DNA from: CAZQEC01 sp964591565
GTDB taxonomy: Bacteria; Patescibacteriota; UBA1384; CAJBMM01
DNA: 48,101 nucleotides
NCBI GenBank assembly: GCA_964591565.1
Contig: CAZQEC010000002.1
Location: 1 to 48,101, forward strand
Direction: 5' to 3'
Shown: one piece after another, positions 1 to 7,073 of the stretch
How the letters are laid out: each line of letters begins with the position of its first letter
Position numbering within the stretch: the first letter of the stretch is position 1
Notes under the pieces: generated by a model
The model's database searches: none
Told to the model about the DNA's origin: nothing
Seen by the model: the letters and a program-made list of their open reading frames with translations, nothing else
Position numbers and translations under genes: made by a program

Positions 1-281
1 GAATACGCGAATCTGGAGCAAAAGCGATCGCTGAAAGAGTGGCATCGGTTATTCGCCTGTGGCCAGACGCCGAAGCGGTACCGTTTAGCTATGCAGGGCG
101 CCTAATGCGAGCTCGACCAATTTATCGCCAAATGATTCAAAATTACTTGCGCCGCATGAGCATCAATTTAGAGTGGCGTGAGCCTAAGTTTCGGGCACCG
201 TATGGCGCGGTGCTTGAGGTTTATCCAAAACTGTACGATACGTTGAACAAAATAGATCAATCTTTGGATTGGCATCATTGA
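1..281 (+). CDS. C-terminal end of a BadF/BadG-type ATPase or sugar kinase-like protein (partial)
   Basis: The reading frame is open from the window edge (frame starting at base 3) to a TGA at 279-281, so only the last 92 or so residues are visible. The tail reads like the end of BadF/BadG/BcrA/BcrD ATPase-family proteins (the family of N-acetylglucosamine kinases), where a run of charged residues is followed by a hydrophobic P-x-G-A-hydrophobic motif; here this is PYGAVLEVYP. The catalytic ATP-binding part lies outside the window, so substrate and activity cannot be judged. A GTG at 39 is in frame but internal, because the frame continues upstream. The assignment rests on a short tail and is tentative. 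Confidence 0.5.
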   Translation, partial: IRESGAKAIAERVASVIRLWPDAEAVPFSYAGRLMRARPIYRQMIQNYLRRMSINLEWREPKFRAPYGAVLEVYPKLYDTLNKIDQSLDWHH

Positions 282-323
282 ATAACCAACAAGGTCAAAA
301 TTAATTAATCAAAGGAAAGCACT

Positions 324-914
324 ATGCATGAAGTAACAGCCAAAAATCCGGGGGAATTGAAAGGTATTTCGGCTAAAACAAACGATATTCACCATGGGAA
401 ACTGTACGCCGGGTACGTTAATAAACGCAATGAGGTGGAAAAAACGGTTGCAGATTTAGAATCAGCCGATCTGGAGGCGGGGAATCAAATTTATTCGCGA
501 TTGCGCGGCTTAAAAGAAGGCGAGACCTTTGCCGCTAACGGTATGATTTTGCACGAACGTTTTTTTTCTATTTTGGGAGGCGATGGTTTGGCAAGCGGGG
601 CTTTATTTGATGCGATTACCAAGCAATGGGGTTCGTATGAAAAGTTCGTGAACATGTTCACCGCTTGTGGTATGGCGGCTCGGGGTTGGGCTATTTTAGC
701 TTATGACTGGTCCGATAGGCAACTGCACATTTACACCGCCGACGCCCAAAACCACGGTGGGGTGTGGGGCACTACGCCGTTAATTCCGCTGGACGTGTAT
801 GAGCACGCCTATTTTCTTGATTTTGGCGCGGATCGCAAGACCTACATTGGCGCGTTTCTAGCCAACTTAAATTGGGACGAAATTAATACTCATTACTTAA
901 AGATTGTGAAATGA
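324..914 (+). CDS. sodA: Fe/Mn superoxide dismutase
   Basis: This 196-residue protein should dismutate superoxide to oxygen and hydrogen peroxide in the cytoplasm. The four metal ligands of the Fe/Mn family can be placed: H23 in the first helix, H77 in the ILHERFF segment, and D157 and H161 in DVYEHAY, a variant of the family signature DxWEHAY. The active-site Tyr (Y31) is present. The paired histidines that follow the first ligand in E. coli SodB (H30/H31) are Leu and Tyr here, so the second shell is unusual. No signal peptide is seen. A good Shine-Dalgarno (AAGGAAAG) precedes the ATG. The gene ends in TGA, showing that TGA is a stop in this genome. Metal preference cannot be told, so the symbol is generic. 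Confidence 0.93.
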   Translation: MHEVTAKNPGELKGISAKTNDIHHGKLYAGYVNKRNEVEKTVADLESADLEAGNQIYSRLRGLKEGETFAANGMILHERFFSILGGDGLASGALFDAITKQWGSYEKFVNMFTACGMAARGWAILAYDWSDRQLHIYTADAQNHGGVWGTTPLIPLDVYEHAYFLDFGADRKTYIGAFLANLNWDEINTHYLKIVK

Positions 915-948
915 ATTTTACGTAATATGCCAGTTCACGGCCTTGTAG

Positions 949-980
949 GGGTGGCTCATGAGCCACCCGCAGGTTTTTAG
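949..980 (+). terminator. Perfect 20-bp palindrome with T-run, likely terminator of the superoxide dismutase gene
   Basis: Bases 949-968 form a perfect palindrome with arms GGGTGGCTCA and TGAGCCACCC. A T-run (TTTTT) lies a few bases after it. It sits 35 bp after the superoxide dismutase stop. The same GGGTGG...CCACCC arms recur in hairpins at 24318-24343 and 37086-37107, so it may be a member of a dispersed repeat used as a terminator. Confidence 0.5.
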
Positions 981-1069
981 ACATGTGTGAGCAATACTGA
1001 TACAAACCCTAGTCAAACACCTCGTAATGTGGTAAGATAATCTATTATCATAAAAATATCGGATAAACA

Positions 1070-2566
1070 ATGAAAATAAGCGTATCATCAAACATCAAAT
1101 CAACTTCGCCCGGTGATATGGCGGTGTTTTTTGTGCCCGAAGGTATAAGCAAAACCGATCAAACTCGCCTCAATCAACTATCTGGCGGCATATTCGATGT
1201 CATCCAGAACCAAAAGTTAATTAAACCGAAACATGGATCGGTTTACATTACGCCAACGCTCGGTAAAACGAGGTTTGGGCTGGCAGCCTTTGTTGGAATT
1301 GGTGTCCAAAAAGATCTCGACCTAGAAAAAATTCGAAAGCTCGGCGGCGCCATTGTCCAATCTGCCAAAGCATGTCAAGTCACTGCAATCTCAATCGATT
1401 TTGGCCGTATTTCGTCGGTCATAGCACCAGATGTAATGGCGCAGGCGTTGGTTGAGGGGCTTGAGTTGGGTAATTATGAATACAAGCATTACAAAACGGT
1501 TGATGAAGACAAATTTGCCCCGATCGATCTAATTGATCTAATCAGTGCGGATAAATCAAGCGTCGAAAAGATCACACATAGTATCGCAAATGGCGAACTG
1601 GCGGCTAGAGCTACCAATTTGACTCGGGATTTAGTTAATCATCCCCCTGCCCACATTCACCCGAAAACCTTGCGCGATGAAGCTCAAAAAATAGCTAATG
1701 CGTCCAGTGGCCAAATCTCGCTCAAAGTTTTTGATCGCGCGCAACTAACCAAAATGGGCGCTGGCGCCATTTTAGGGGTGGCGCAAGGCTCCGAGCACGA
1801 GCCGTTTTTATTGCATTTGGAATATAATCCCAAATCGGCTAAAAAAAATGTCGCGTTAGTTGGCAAAGGTGTCACCTTCGATTCGGGCGGGCTTTCGTTA
1901 AAGCCTTCTGAACACATGGAAGATATGAAGATGGATATGGCTGGGGCGGCGGTGGTGCTGGGTGTTTTTGCGGCGTTACCAGATTTAAAACCAGCGGTTC
2001 GCGTTCACGGCATTTGTGTATGTGTCGAAAACATGCCATCAGATCGGGCAATGCGCGTGGGCGATATTCTCAAGACCATGAGTGGCAAAACGGTTGAGGT
2101 ATTAAACACCGACGCCGAAGGGCGGCTTATTTTGGCGGACGCTTTGTATTACGCCGAGCAACAAAAACCAGATGTGGTGCTCGATTTTGCCACTTTAACT
2201 GGTGCTTGTATGGTGGCGTTGGGGCACAAAATTACTGGCTTATTCTCTAATGATGAAAATCTGATCGACGCATTTGAAAAAATATCCCAAACCAGCGGCG
2301 AAATGGTTTGCCGCTTGCCGTTGATTGAAGAATATAAGGAAGAAATTTTAAGCGAGGTGGCCGATTTGCAAAACTCGCCGAAAGCACGCTATGGCGGCGC
2401 TATTACGGCCGCACTGTTTTTGCAAGAGTTTGTGCAAAGTAAACATTGGGCGCATTTCGACATCGCTGGTCCGGCGTTTTGCCGCAAACCATGTAACTCA
2501 TACACTCCCGCCGGCGGCACTGGTTGGGGCGTGCGTAGTACGATTGAGTGGTTGAAGGGGCTTTAG
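1070..2566 (+). CDS. pepA: Leucyl aminopeptidase (M17 cytosol aminopeptidase)
   Basis: This 498-residue protein has the usual length of family M17, which removes N-terminal residues from peptides as a two-zinc hexamer. The C-terminal catalytic domain is complete: the metal-binding and catalytic stretch GKGVTFDSGG with K266 and D271, the aspartate of the MKMDMAGAA segment, and the family signature NTDAEGRL at 346-353. The N-terminal domain is more divergent, as usual. No signal peptide is present, so a cytosolic role in peptide turnover is expected, fitting an organism that recycles scavenged peptides. The region upstream holds TATTAT at 1043-1048 as a possible -10 box. It is a single gene; the next genes downstream are on the opposite strand. 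Confidence 0.95.
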   Translation: MKISVSSNIKSTSPGDMAVFFVPEGISKTDQTRLNQLSGGIFDVIQNQKLIKPKHGSVYITPTLGKTRFGLAAFVGIGVQKDLDLEKIRKLGGAIVQSAKACQVTAISIDFGRISSVIAPDVMAQALVEGLELGNYEYKHYKTVDEDKFAPIDLIDLISADKSSVEKITHSIANGELAARATNLTRDLVNHPPAHIHPKTLRDEAQKIANASSGQISLKVFDRAQLTKMGAGAILGVAQGSEHEPFLLHLEYNPKSAKKNVALVGKGVTFDSGGLSLKPSEHMEDMKMDMAGAAVVLGVFAALPDLKPAVRVHGICVCVENMPSDRAMRVGDILKTMSGKTVEVLNTDAEGRLILADALYYAEQQKPDVVLDFATLTGACMVALGHKITGLFSNDENLIDAFEKISQTSGEMVCRLPLIEEYKEEILSEVADLQNSPKARYGGAITAALFLQEFVQSKHWAHFDIAGPAFCRKPCNSYTPAGGTGWGVRSTIEWLKGL

Positions 2567-2595
2567 GTATTCAAGTGTTGAATGATGAAAGCGCG

Positions 2596-2655
2596 CCATA
2601 TAGTGGCGAGTGTAAGAAGCCACTTAGCACTACGGCAGTATCTTAAAGTGCCATA
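2596..2655. repeat. Dispersed 60-bp hairpin repeat, copy 1
   Basis: About 60 bp here match, at roughly 85 percent, the reverse complement of 21649-21708. Both contain the core GCCACTTAGCACTACGG and the inverted arms CACTTA / TAAGTG, so the transcript can fold. Both copies lie in intergenic DNA. Confidence 0.75.
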
Positions 2656-2703
2656 GTTTTTGCAAATTAAGATCGTTTAGAGAACCGTCCCCATGGACAT
2701 AGA

Positions 2704-2740
2704 CAAAAATTCAAGGCGCCCCGCAACATTGCGAAACGCC
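2704..2740 (-). terminator. Rho-independent terminator for the 2775-3571 gene pair
   Basis: Read on the minus strand, 2729-2740 pairs with 2715-2726 over 12 positions (three G-U pairs in the middle), with a very short loop. The stem is followed by TTGAATTTTTG. It sits 35 bp after the stop of the minus-strand gene at 2775. Confidence 0.6.
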
Positions 2741-2774
2741 CGAATCACATCGATAAGATGAAGCCACGCTGTGC

Positions 2775-2999
2775 TTAGGATTGCTTCGCCTTGACCAGTT
2801 TGTCCCTAAGACTCAGTGCTTCTCGTGAGACCTTTTCGAGTGTGGCGATGCAACCATCCAAAGTGAAACGGTCGCCGTGTTCATCTATCAACGAGTGAAC
2901 AACACTGATAACACAACGACTGGCATAGATAAACCCATTGAGACCGAAGTAATCCTTACACACGCCATCGGCGATCTCGCGATCTGTCTTTTCTGGCAT
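2775..2999 (-). CDS. Hypothetical protein, 74 residues
   Basis: The frame is open further upstream, but the best start is the ATG at 2999: it is preceded by AAAGGGA about 7 bp upstream and avoids overlap with the gene before it. The protein starts MPEKTDREIADGV, is soluble, has two cysteines near the middle, and ends in a charged helix rich in Lys, Arg and Ser. No family is recognised. It follows the gene at 3050-3571 with a 50-bp gap and shares its terminator, so the two probably form a small operon. Function unknown. Confidence 0.6.
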   Translation of the reverse strand: MPEKTDREIADGVCKDYFGLNGFIYASRCVISVVHSLIDEHGDRFTLDGCIATLEKVSREALSLRDKLVKAKQS

Positions 3000-3049
3000 C
3001 AAACTGTCCCTTTCTTGTGCCGATAAGTTTCGGCGAATTACGGCTATTA

Positions 3050-3571
3050 CTACTCCATCTTGAAATCGCACATTGGTAGCCAATCGGCACACATCAGTAG
3101 TATTGACGCAGTCTTTTCCTGTGCATACCACGGAGCGATTGTGAGCAGGTTCACCATGGCTTCGTAGTGCGAGGGTCTTCGTGCTGTAGTGACGTTGCTC
3201 AACACATTTGGAGGGATTTGGAGAAGATTATCCATTGCCAATCGGCATATGTGTAATGATCCACCCATGATTCCGATAGGTGATTGGTGATAAGCTTGTC
3301 CGTATTGTAGTAGCAAGAGTGCCAAGTAATACTCGGTATATCCGTCGCCCGTGCCGGCGTGTAGTGCCCGGCATGCAGCTTGAGTCCGCGATGCTGTAAG
3401 AAGTGGCACCTGTGCGTCAAGCGCGGCGAGTAATCCCGTGCGACGCTGTTGCCACGTCTCGCCCTCGTTATCTGCCACAAACTCATCTTCGAACTTTGGG
3501 GCACAAAAGCCATTGTTGATATGAGTCAGTAAATCACTCAGAGCATTTGTAATATCAGTTAGGGTTGCCAT
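3050..3571 (-). CDS. Hypothetical protein, 173 residues
   Basis: The open frame reaches 3673, but the start at 3571 (MATLTDITNALSDLL) is chosen because AAAGGAG lies 6-7 bp before it. The protein is soluble and mostly helical, with a WQQRRTGLLAALDAQVPLL helix near residue 40 and many Ala, Leu and Cys residues later on. No motif or family is recognised. It is the first gene of a two-gene unit with the 74-residue protein downstream. The pair sits alone between plus-strand housekeeping genes and next to dispersed inverted repeats, a setting that often marks acquired DNA; that is inference. Confidence 0.65.
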   Translation of the reverse strand: MATLTDITNALSDLLTHINNGFCAPKFEDEFVADNEGETWQQRRTGLLAALDAQVPLLTASRTQAACRALHAGTGDGYTEYYLALLLLQYGQAYHQSPIGIMGGSLHICRLAMDNLLQIPPNVLSNVTTARRPSHYEAMVNLLTIAPWYAQEKTASILLMCADWLPMCDFKME

Positions 3572-3747
3572 AGTCTGCTCCTTTTTCTGGTGAGTACGTC
3601 TAAGCGAGATATACAGATTTGATTTGGTCACAGCTTTCAATCTACAATAATGTAGACTCAAAACTGCAACCAATTTATGTTAAATAACGAAAACTACCAG
3701 TATTATACCGCACTTAAGCGCGATTGTCAACCGATCTTTGATTTTTT

Positions 3748-3806
3748 GTCATTTCGAGCGCAGTCGAGAAAACTATAATAGATCTCTCCGCTTCGGTCGA
3801 GATGAC
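3748..3806. repeat. Dispersed inverted repeat with outer arms GTCATTTCGA / TCGAGATGAC
   Basis: The outer arms at 3748 and 3806 are near-perfect inverted copies (GTCATTTCGAGCG...; ...TCGAGATGAC), enclosing the inner pair TCGAG / CTTCGGTCGAG. It lies between divergent genes. Elements of this look are common in intergenic DNA of uncultivated bacteria; only one clear copy is seen here. Confidence 0.6.
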
Positions 3807-3859
3807 ATGCTGTGGTCACCCATCTTTCTTAATCACCCGCGATTTAGTAAAATAATCTC

Positions 3860-4432
3860 ATGAAATCAAACTTTGTCGTGCTAGATGTGGAAACACAAGA
3901 CAGTTTTCAGGCGGTTGGGGCGTGGGACGCCAGCAAACTGCACGTTTCGGTGGCGGGACTGTACTCATCCACCGATGATAAATATCACACATTTTTGGAA
4001 GATGAGCTAAATCAAGCGTGGGCTATTTTGGAGCAAGCCGATACAATTGTTGGTTTCAATTTATTCGGTTTTGATTACCCAGTTTTGCAAAAATATTTCG
4101 CTGGGGTCATATCAAAATTACCAACATTAGACATTATGGCGGAGTTTAAAAAAGCGCACGGTCATCGCATTAAATTGGATTCGCTGGCACGGGAAAACTT
4201 AGGCACCGGCAAAAGCGGCGACGGTCTGCAGGCCATTCGGCTGTGGGAGCAGGGCAAAATTGATGAGCTTAAAAATTACTGTTTAGATGACGTCAAAATT
4301 ACCCGTGACCTATATCTCAAAGGGCTAACCGATGGGGTGCTTTATTATGAAAATATGGGTGCGCGCGTCACATGGATGGTTGATTGGGCAAAGATCAAGG
4401 TTGTGGATAACGCCATTTCTTTGCCGTTTTAG
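3860..4432 (+). CDS. DEDDy-type 3'-5' exonuclease-like protein (RNase H fold)
   Basis: This 190-residue protein carries the three exonuclease motifs of the DEDDy family in order: ExoI D9-x-E11 in VLDVET, ExoII with D72 in NLFGFDYPVL, and ExoIII with Y140-x3-D144 in NYCLDDVKIT. The fold resembles the predicted exonucleases grouped as RNase_H_2 / YprB-like. It stands alone, without a polymerase or helicase domain, so it may trim DNA or RNA. Its substrate cannot be told from the sequence. A TAAAAT box at 3848-3853 lies 6 bp before the ATG and no Shine-Dalgarno is visible, so the mRNA is probably leaderless. Confidence 0.8.
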   Translation: MKSNFVVLDVETQDSFQAVGAWDASKLHVSVAGLYSSTDDKYHTFLEDELNQAWAILEQADTIVGFNLFGFDYPVLQKYFAGVISKLPTLDIMAEFKKAHGHRIKLDSLARENLGTGKSGDGLQAIRLWEQGKIDELKNYCLDDVKITRDLYLKGLTDGVLYYENMGARVTWMVDWAKIKVVDNAISLPF

Positions 4433-4454
4433 GAACGTATCTATTAATTGATGT

Positions 4455-4569
4455 TGTCATTGCGAGGAGTGGTGAGTCTAGTCGAACCACGACGTGGCAA
4501 TCTATTCTTTGCGGTCGGAAGATTGCTTCTCCGCCTCCGCCAGTTGGCGGATGGCGGATCGCAATGACA
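4455..4569. repeat. Dispersed inverted repeat with TGTCATTGCGA / TCGCAATGACA ends (115 bp)
   Basis: Perfect 11-bp terminal inverted repeats (TGTCATTGCGA and TCGCAATGACA) enclose sub-repeats: GTGGTGAG...TCGAACCAC, GTGGCAATCT...AGATTGCTTC, and CCGCCAGTTGGCGG. The GTGAG..GTCGAACCA motif inside recurs near tRNA genes and at about 42435. There is no coding capacity. The organisation suggests a non-autonomous mobile or REP-like element. Confidence 0.7.
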
Positions 4570-4649
4570 TATAAAATAATTATTGTACTCAGTACTACAT
4601 TAGACCAACGCAATAATTTAAGTTATCATTTTAATGGAGGGGTAATTAA

Positions 4650-4883
4650 ATGAAAATATCAATTTTACGCGATTTGTGTGTCGGCACCGCCGCTTGTTTG
4701 GATTTAGCGCCTGAGACTTACGAACTAGATAATGAAGGCAAAGCCATTATTAGTAAAAGTTTTGATCTTTCCAAAGCGACTGAAGAGCAAAAACAAAAAG
4801 CGCTCGAAGGCGCCAAAGCCTGCCCAACTAAAGCGATAATTGTGACCGATGATAGTGGCAAACAAATTTGGCCAGAAAGTTAA
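4650..4883 (+). CDS. Ferredoxin, probably [3Fe-4S] type
   Basis: This 77-residue acidic protein should be a soluble single-cluster electron carrier. The cluster cysteines are C10, C16 and C58 (CVGTAAC ... ACPTKAI). At the position of the second cysteine of a CxxCxxC motif there is T13, the arrangement seen in [3Fe-4S] ferredoxins of the short Fer4_15-like family. A strong Shine-Dalgarno (GGAGGGG) precedes the start. The stop overlaps the start of the next gene by one base (TAATG), which suggests translational coupling. The possible partner is the TrxR-fold flavoprotein at 10298, which lacks redox cysteines; that link is inference. Confidence 0.85.
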   Translation: MKISILRDLCVGTAACLDLAPETYELDNEGKAIISKSFDLSKATEEQKQKALEGAKACPTKAIIVTDDSGKQIWPES

Positions 4884-5500
4884 TGAAAATGTCTGCCGAC
4901 GCTCTTGAGCGCTTAACTCACAATCATAACCCCCGCTATAAAATCGCGGTGTCTGGTTCGGCGCGCGACAATTGCTCGCCGGGCACACATCAAAAAGCCA
5001 AGCGCATTGGCGCCGAAATTGCTAAACGCGATATTGTGCTAATTACGGGTGCTACGACCGCTATTCCCTACTGGGCTTGCATTGGCGCTAAAGAGGAGGG
5101 CGGCATTAGCATTGGCATTTCGCCTGCGGTTAGCAAAATTGAACACGTTCGCAAATACCATTTACCGACCAACTATATGGATTTAATTATTTACACCGGC
5201 TTCGATTACTCCGGGCGCAATTTACTAATGGTGCGGTCGGCCGACGCGGCGGTGTTTGTGTGTGGTCGTATTGGCACACTAAATGAGTTTACTATCGCCT
5301 TCGAAGACAAAAAACCGATTGGTATTTTAACTGGTACGGGTGGCATTTCATCTGAAATTGAGGGGCTTTTGGAAACCGCTGAGCGTGGCAGTAAAAACGT
5401 CATTTACGATGATGATCCGAGTCGCCTGATAGATCGTTTAGTTGATATGATAAAAATAGCGGAAAATGGCAATGGACGCAGTATCGCGCAGAAAGATTAG
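4883..5500 (+). CDS. LOG/SLOG-domain nucleotide-binding protein (DprA-related family)
   Basis: The start at 4883 overlaps the ferredoxin stop by one base. The 205-residue protein has a Rossmann-like SLOG fold: VSGSARDNC near the N-terminus, a central VLITGATTAIPY glycine loop, and CGRIGTLNEF, the counterpart of the PGGxGTxxE motif of LOG proteins. It looks like the small stand-alone DprA/Smf-related group (TIGR00725-like) rather than a cytokinin-type phosphoribohydrolase. Members bind nucleotides, but their ligand is mostly unknown. It is co-transcribed with the ferredoxin and ends 22 bp before the beta-CASP hydrolase. Confidence 0.75.
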   Translation: MKMSADALERLTHNHNPRYKIAVSGSARDNCSPGTHQKAKRIGAEIAKRDIVLITGATTAIPYWACIGAKEEGGISIGISPAVSKIEHVRKYHLPTNYMDLIIYTGFDYSGRNLLMVRSADAAVFVCGRIGTLNEFTIAFEDKKPIGILTGTGGISSEIEGLLETAERGSKNVIYDDDPSRLIDRLVDMIKIAENGNGRSIAQKD

Positions 5501-5522
5501 TGAGTATATTTTGGGGGCAAAA

Positions 5523-6875
5523 ATGAGCACATCTATTCAATTTTTAGGCGCGGCAGGCGAAGTAACGGGGTCTTGTTACTACATTCGGCATGAAAATACC
5601 CAGTTTTTGGTTGATTGCGGTATGTTTCAAGGATCTCACGATATAGATCAAAAGAATCATGCCCAGTGGCCGTTTAAGGCGTCTGAAATTGAGTTTGTGC
5701 TCGTAACGCACGCCCATTTTGACCATACTGGTCGCTTGCCCAAACTGTATCACGACGGGTTTCGTGGGCGCATTTACTCTACTGCCGCCACGGCTGAGCT
5801 GGCGCAGTATATTTTAGCCGACGCGGCCGATTTACAATATCGCCAAGCTAGGCAACATCGCACCCTGCCATTGTACAGCTTAAATGAAGTCAAGGCGTTG
5901 AGTAGTCTTTATGCAACCGTAAAATACGATGACCAAATTCATTTAGCTGATGATATTGAGGTATTGTTTCGCGACGCTGGGCACATTTTGGGCTCGGCTA
6001 TTATTGAACTAACGGTCGGTGGCAAAAAATTAGTTTTTTCGGGCGATTTAGGCAATGAGCCAGTGCCGCTAATGCATCACCCCGAAACTGTGGCTGAAGC
6101 AGATGTGTTGTTTATGGAATCAACCTACGGCGATCGCTTGCATCCTAAAGAGGATCGCATATTGGCACTGCGACAAGCTATTTTAGATGTGGTCAAAAGT
6201 AAAGGCACTTTGCTTATACCGGCGTTTGCAGTCGAGCGTACTCAAGAACTGCTTTACAATTTGAATGAGATGCATGAAAAAAAGAGTATTCCCGACATCC
6301 CGATTTTTGTTGATTCGCCGTTAGCGATTGAAGTAACGGGGGTTTTTCGGCGCTGGGAAAATATGTTTGATGGTGCCACTCAGACTCACATTAATCACGG
6401 CGACGATATTTTTGCTTTTCCGCATCTTAAATACTCTACGACGGTTGAGGAATCGAAGGCGATCAATCTGTCCCCTTCGCCGAAAGTTGTCATTGCGGGG
6501 TCGGGCATGATGAACGGTGGGCGTATTTTGCATCATTTGATTCAATACGCTCCGCTTGCCTCAACCATTATTTGCGTGGTTGGATTTCAAGTGCCGGGTA
6601 CGTTGGGGCGGCGGTTTTTAGACGGCGATCGCCAAGTGCACATTTTACATCAAGAAGTGACGGTTAATGCTGAAGTGCGCAACATTCCAGCGTTTTCGGC
6701 GCACGCCGATCAGGCACAGTTAATTGAATGGGTCAAACATTTTCAGCGTGTTGGTAAAATTATTCTAATTCACGGTGAGGATGACCCGCGCCATCTGTTA
6801 GGGCAAAAATTGGCTGAAGCAGTGCCAAGTGTTAAAATAGAATATCCGACGTTTGAGAGTGTGTTGGAGATTTAA
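5523..6875 (+). CDS. MBL-fold beta-CASP RNA-processing hydrolase (YSH1-like)
   Basis: The ATG at 5523 is preferred to an upstream in-frame start because GGGGGC lies just before it and because the conserved strand MSTSIQFLGAAGEVTGS starts there. The 450-residue enzyme has the zinc motif HxHxDH as H63-x-H65-x-D67-H68, the DAGHILGSA motif, ESTYGDR at the start of the beta-CASP domain, the GSGMMNGGR loop, and the C-terminal AFSAHADQ. These are the marks of the mRNA 3'-end-processing exonuclease family (RNase J / CPSF73-like). It is soluble and likely acts in RNA maturation or decay. It is the last gene of the ferredoxin-LOG run. Confidence 0.9.
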   Translation: MSTSIQFLGAAGEVTGSCYYIRHENTQFLVDCGMFQGSHDIDQKNHAQWPFKASEIEFVLVTHAHFDHTGRLPKLYHDGFRGRIYSTAATAELAQYILADAADLQYRQARQHRTLPLYSLNEVKALSSLYATVKYDDQIHLADDIEVLFRDAGHILGSAIIELTVGGKKLVFSGDLGNEPVPLMHHPETVAEADVLFMESTYGDRLHPKEDRILALRQAILDVVKSKGTLLIPAFAVERTQELLYNLNEMHEKKSIPDIPIFVDSPLAIEVTGVFRRWENMFDGATQTHINHGDDIFAFPHLKYSTTVEESKAINLSPSPKVVIAGSGMMNGGRILHHLIQYAPLASTIICVVGFQVPGTLGRRFLDGDRQVHILHQEVTVNAEVRNIPAFSAHADQAQLIEWVKHFQRVGKIILIHGEDDPRHLLGQKLAEAVPSVKIEYPTFESVLEI

Positions 6876-6883
6876 TCTTTTTA

Positions 6884-6931
6884 GTTAAGGGTGTTGGGGC
6901 TCGCCTAAGATAGCGCCCCCTACCCCTTAAC
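6884..6931 (+). terminator. Long hairpin after the beta-CASP hydrolase gene
   Basis: Arms GTTAAGGGTGTTGGGG and the matching CCCCCTACCCCTTAAC (with one or two mismatches) form a stable stem 9 bp after the gene. There is no T-run, so it may act as an mRNA-stabilising end rather than an intrinsic terminator. Confidence 0.45.
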
Positions 6932-6972
6932 AATCCTTAAGCCTAGCCACGCTAAGAAAGAAATTCGCCGAC

Positions 6973-7007
6973 AGCTACTTGCTACTTGCTACCGGCTACT
7001 GGCTATT
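6973..7007. repeat. Heptad repeat tract (5 units, about TGCTACT)
   Basis: Five consecutive 7-bp units: AGCTACT, TGCTACT, TGCTACC, GGCTACT, GGCTATT. It is one of many period-7 tracts in the window. Confidence 0.8.
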
Positions 7008-7073
7008 CATAATCTTGACATCTGTGGTTGGAAAATGTGATGCTTAAATATGTAATATCAAAGGAGAACTAAA

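Noticed and set aside
1684..1917. Minus-strand open frames inside pepA and similar antisense frames in other genes
   Set aside because: They are shadows of well-supported coding regions with conserved motifs and have no start signals.
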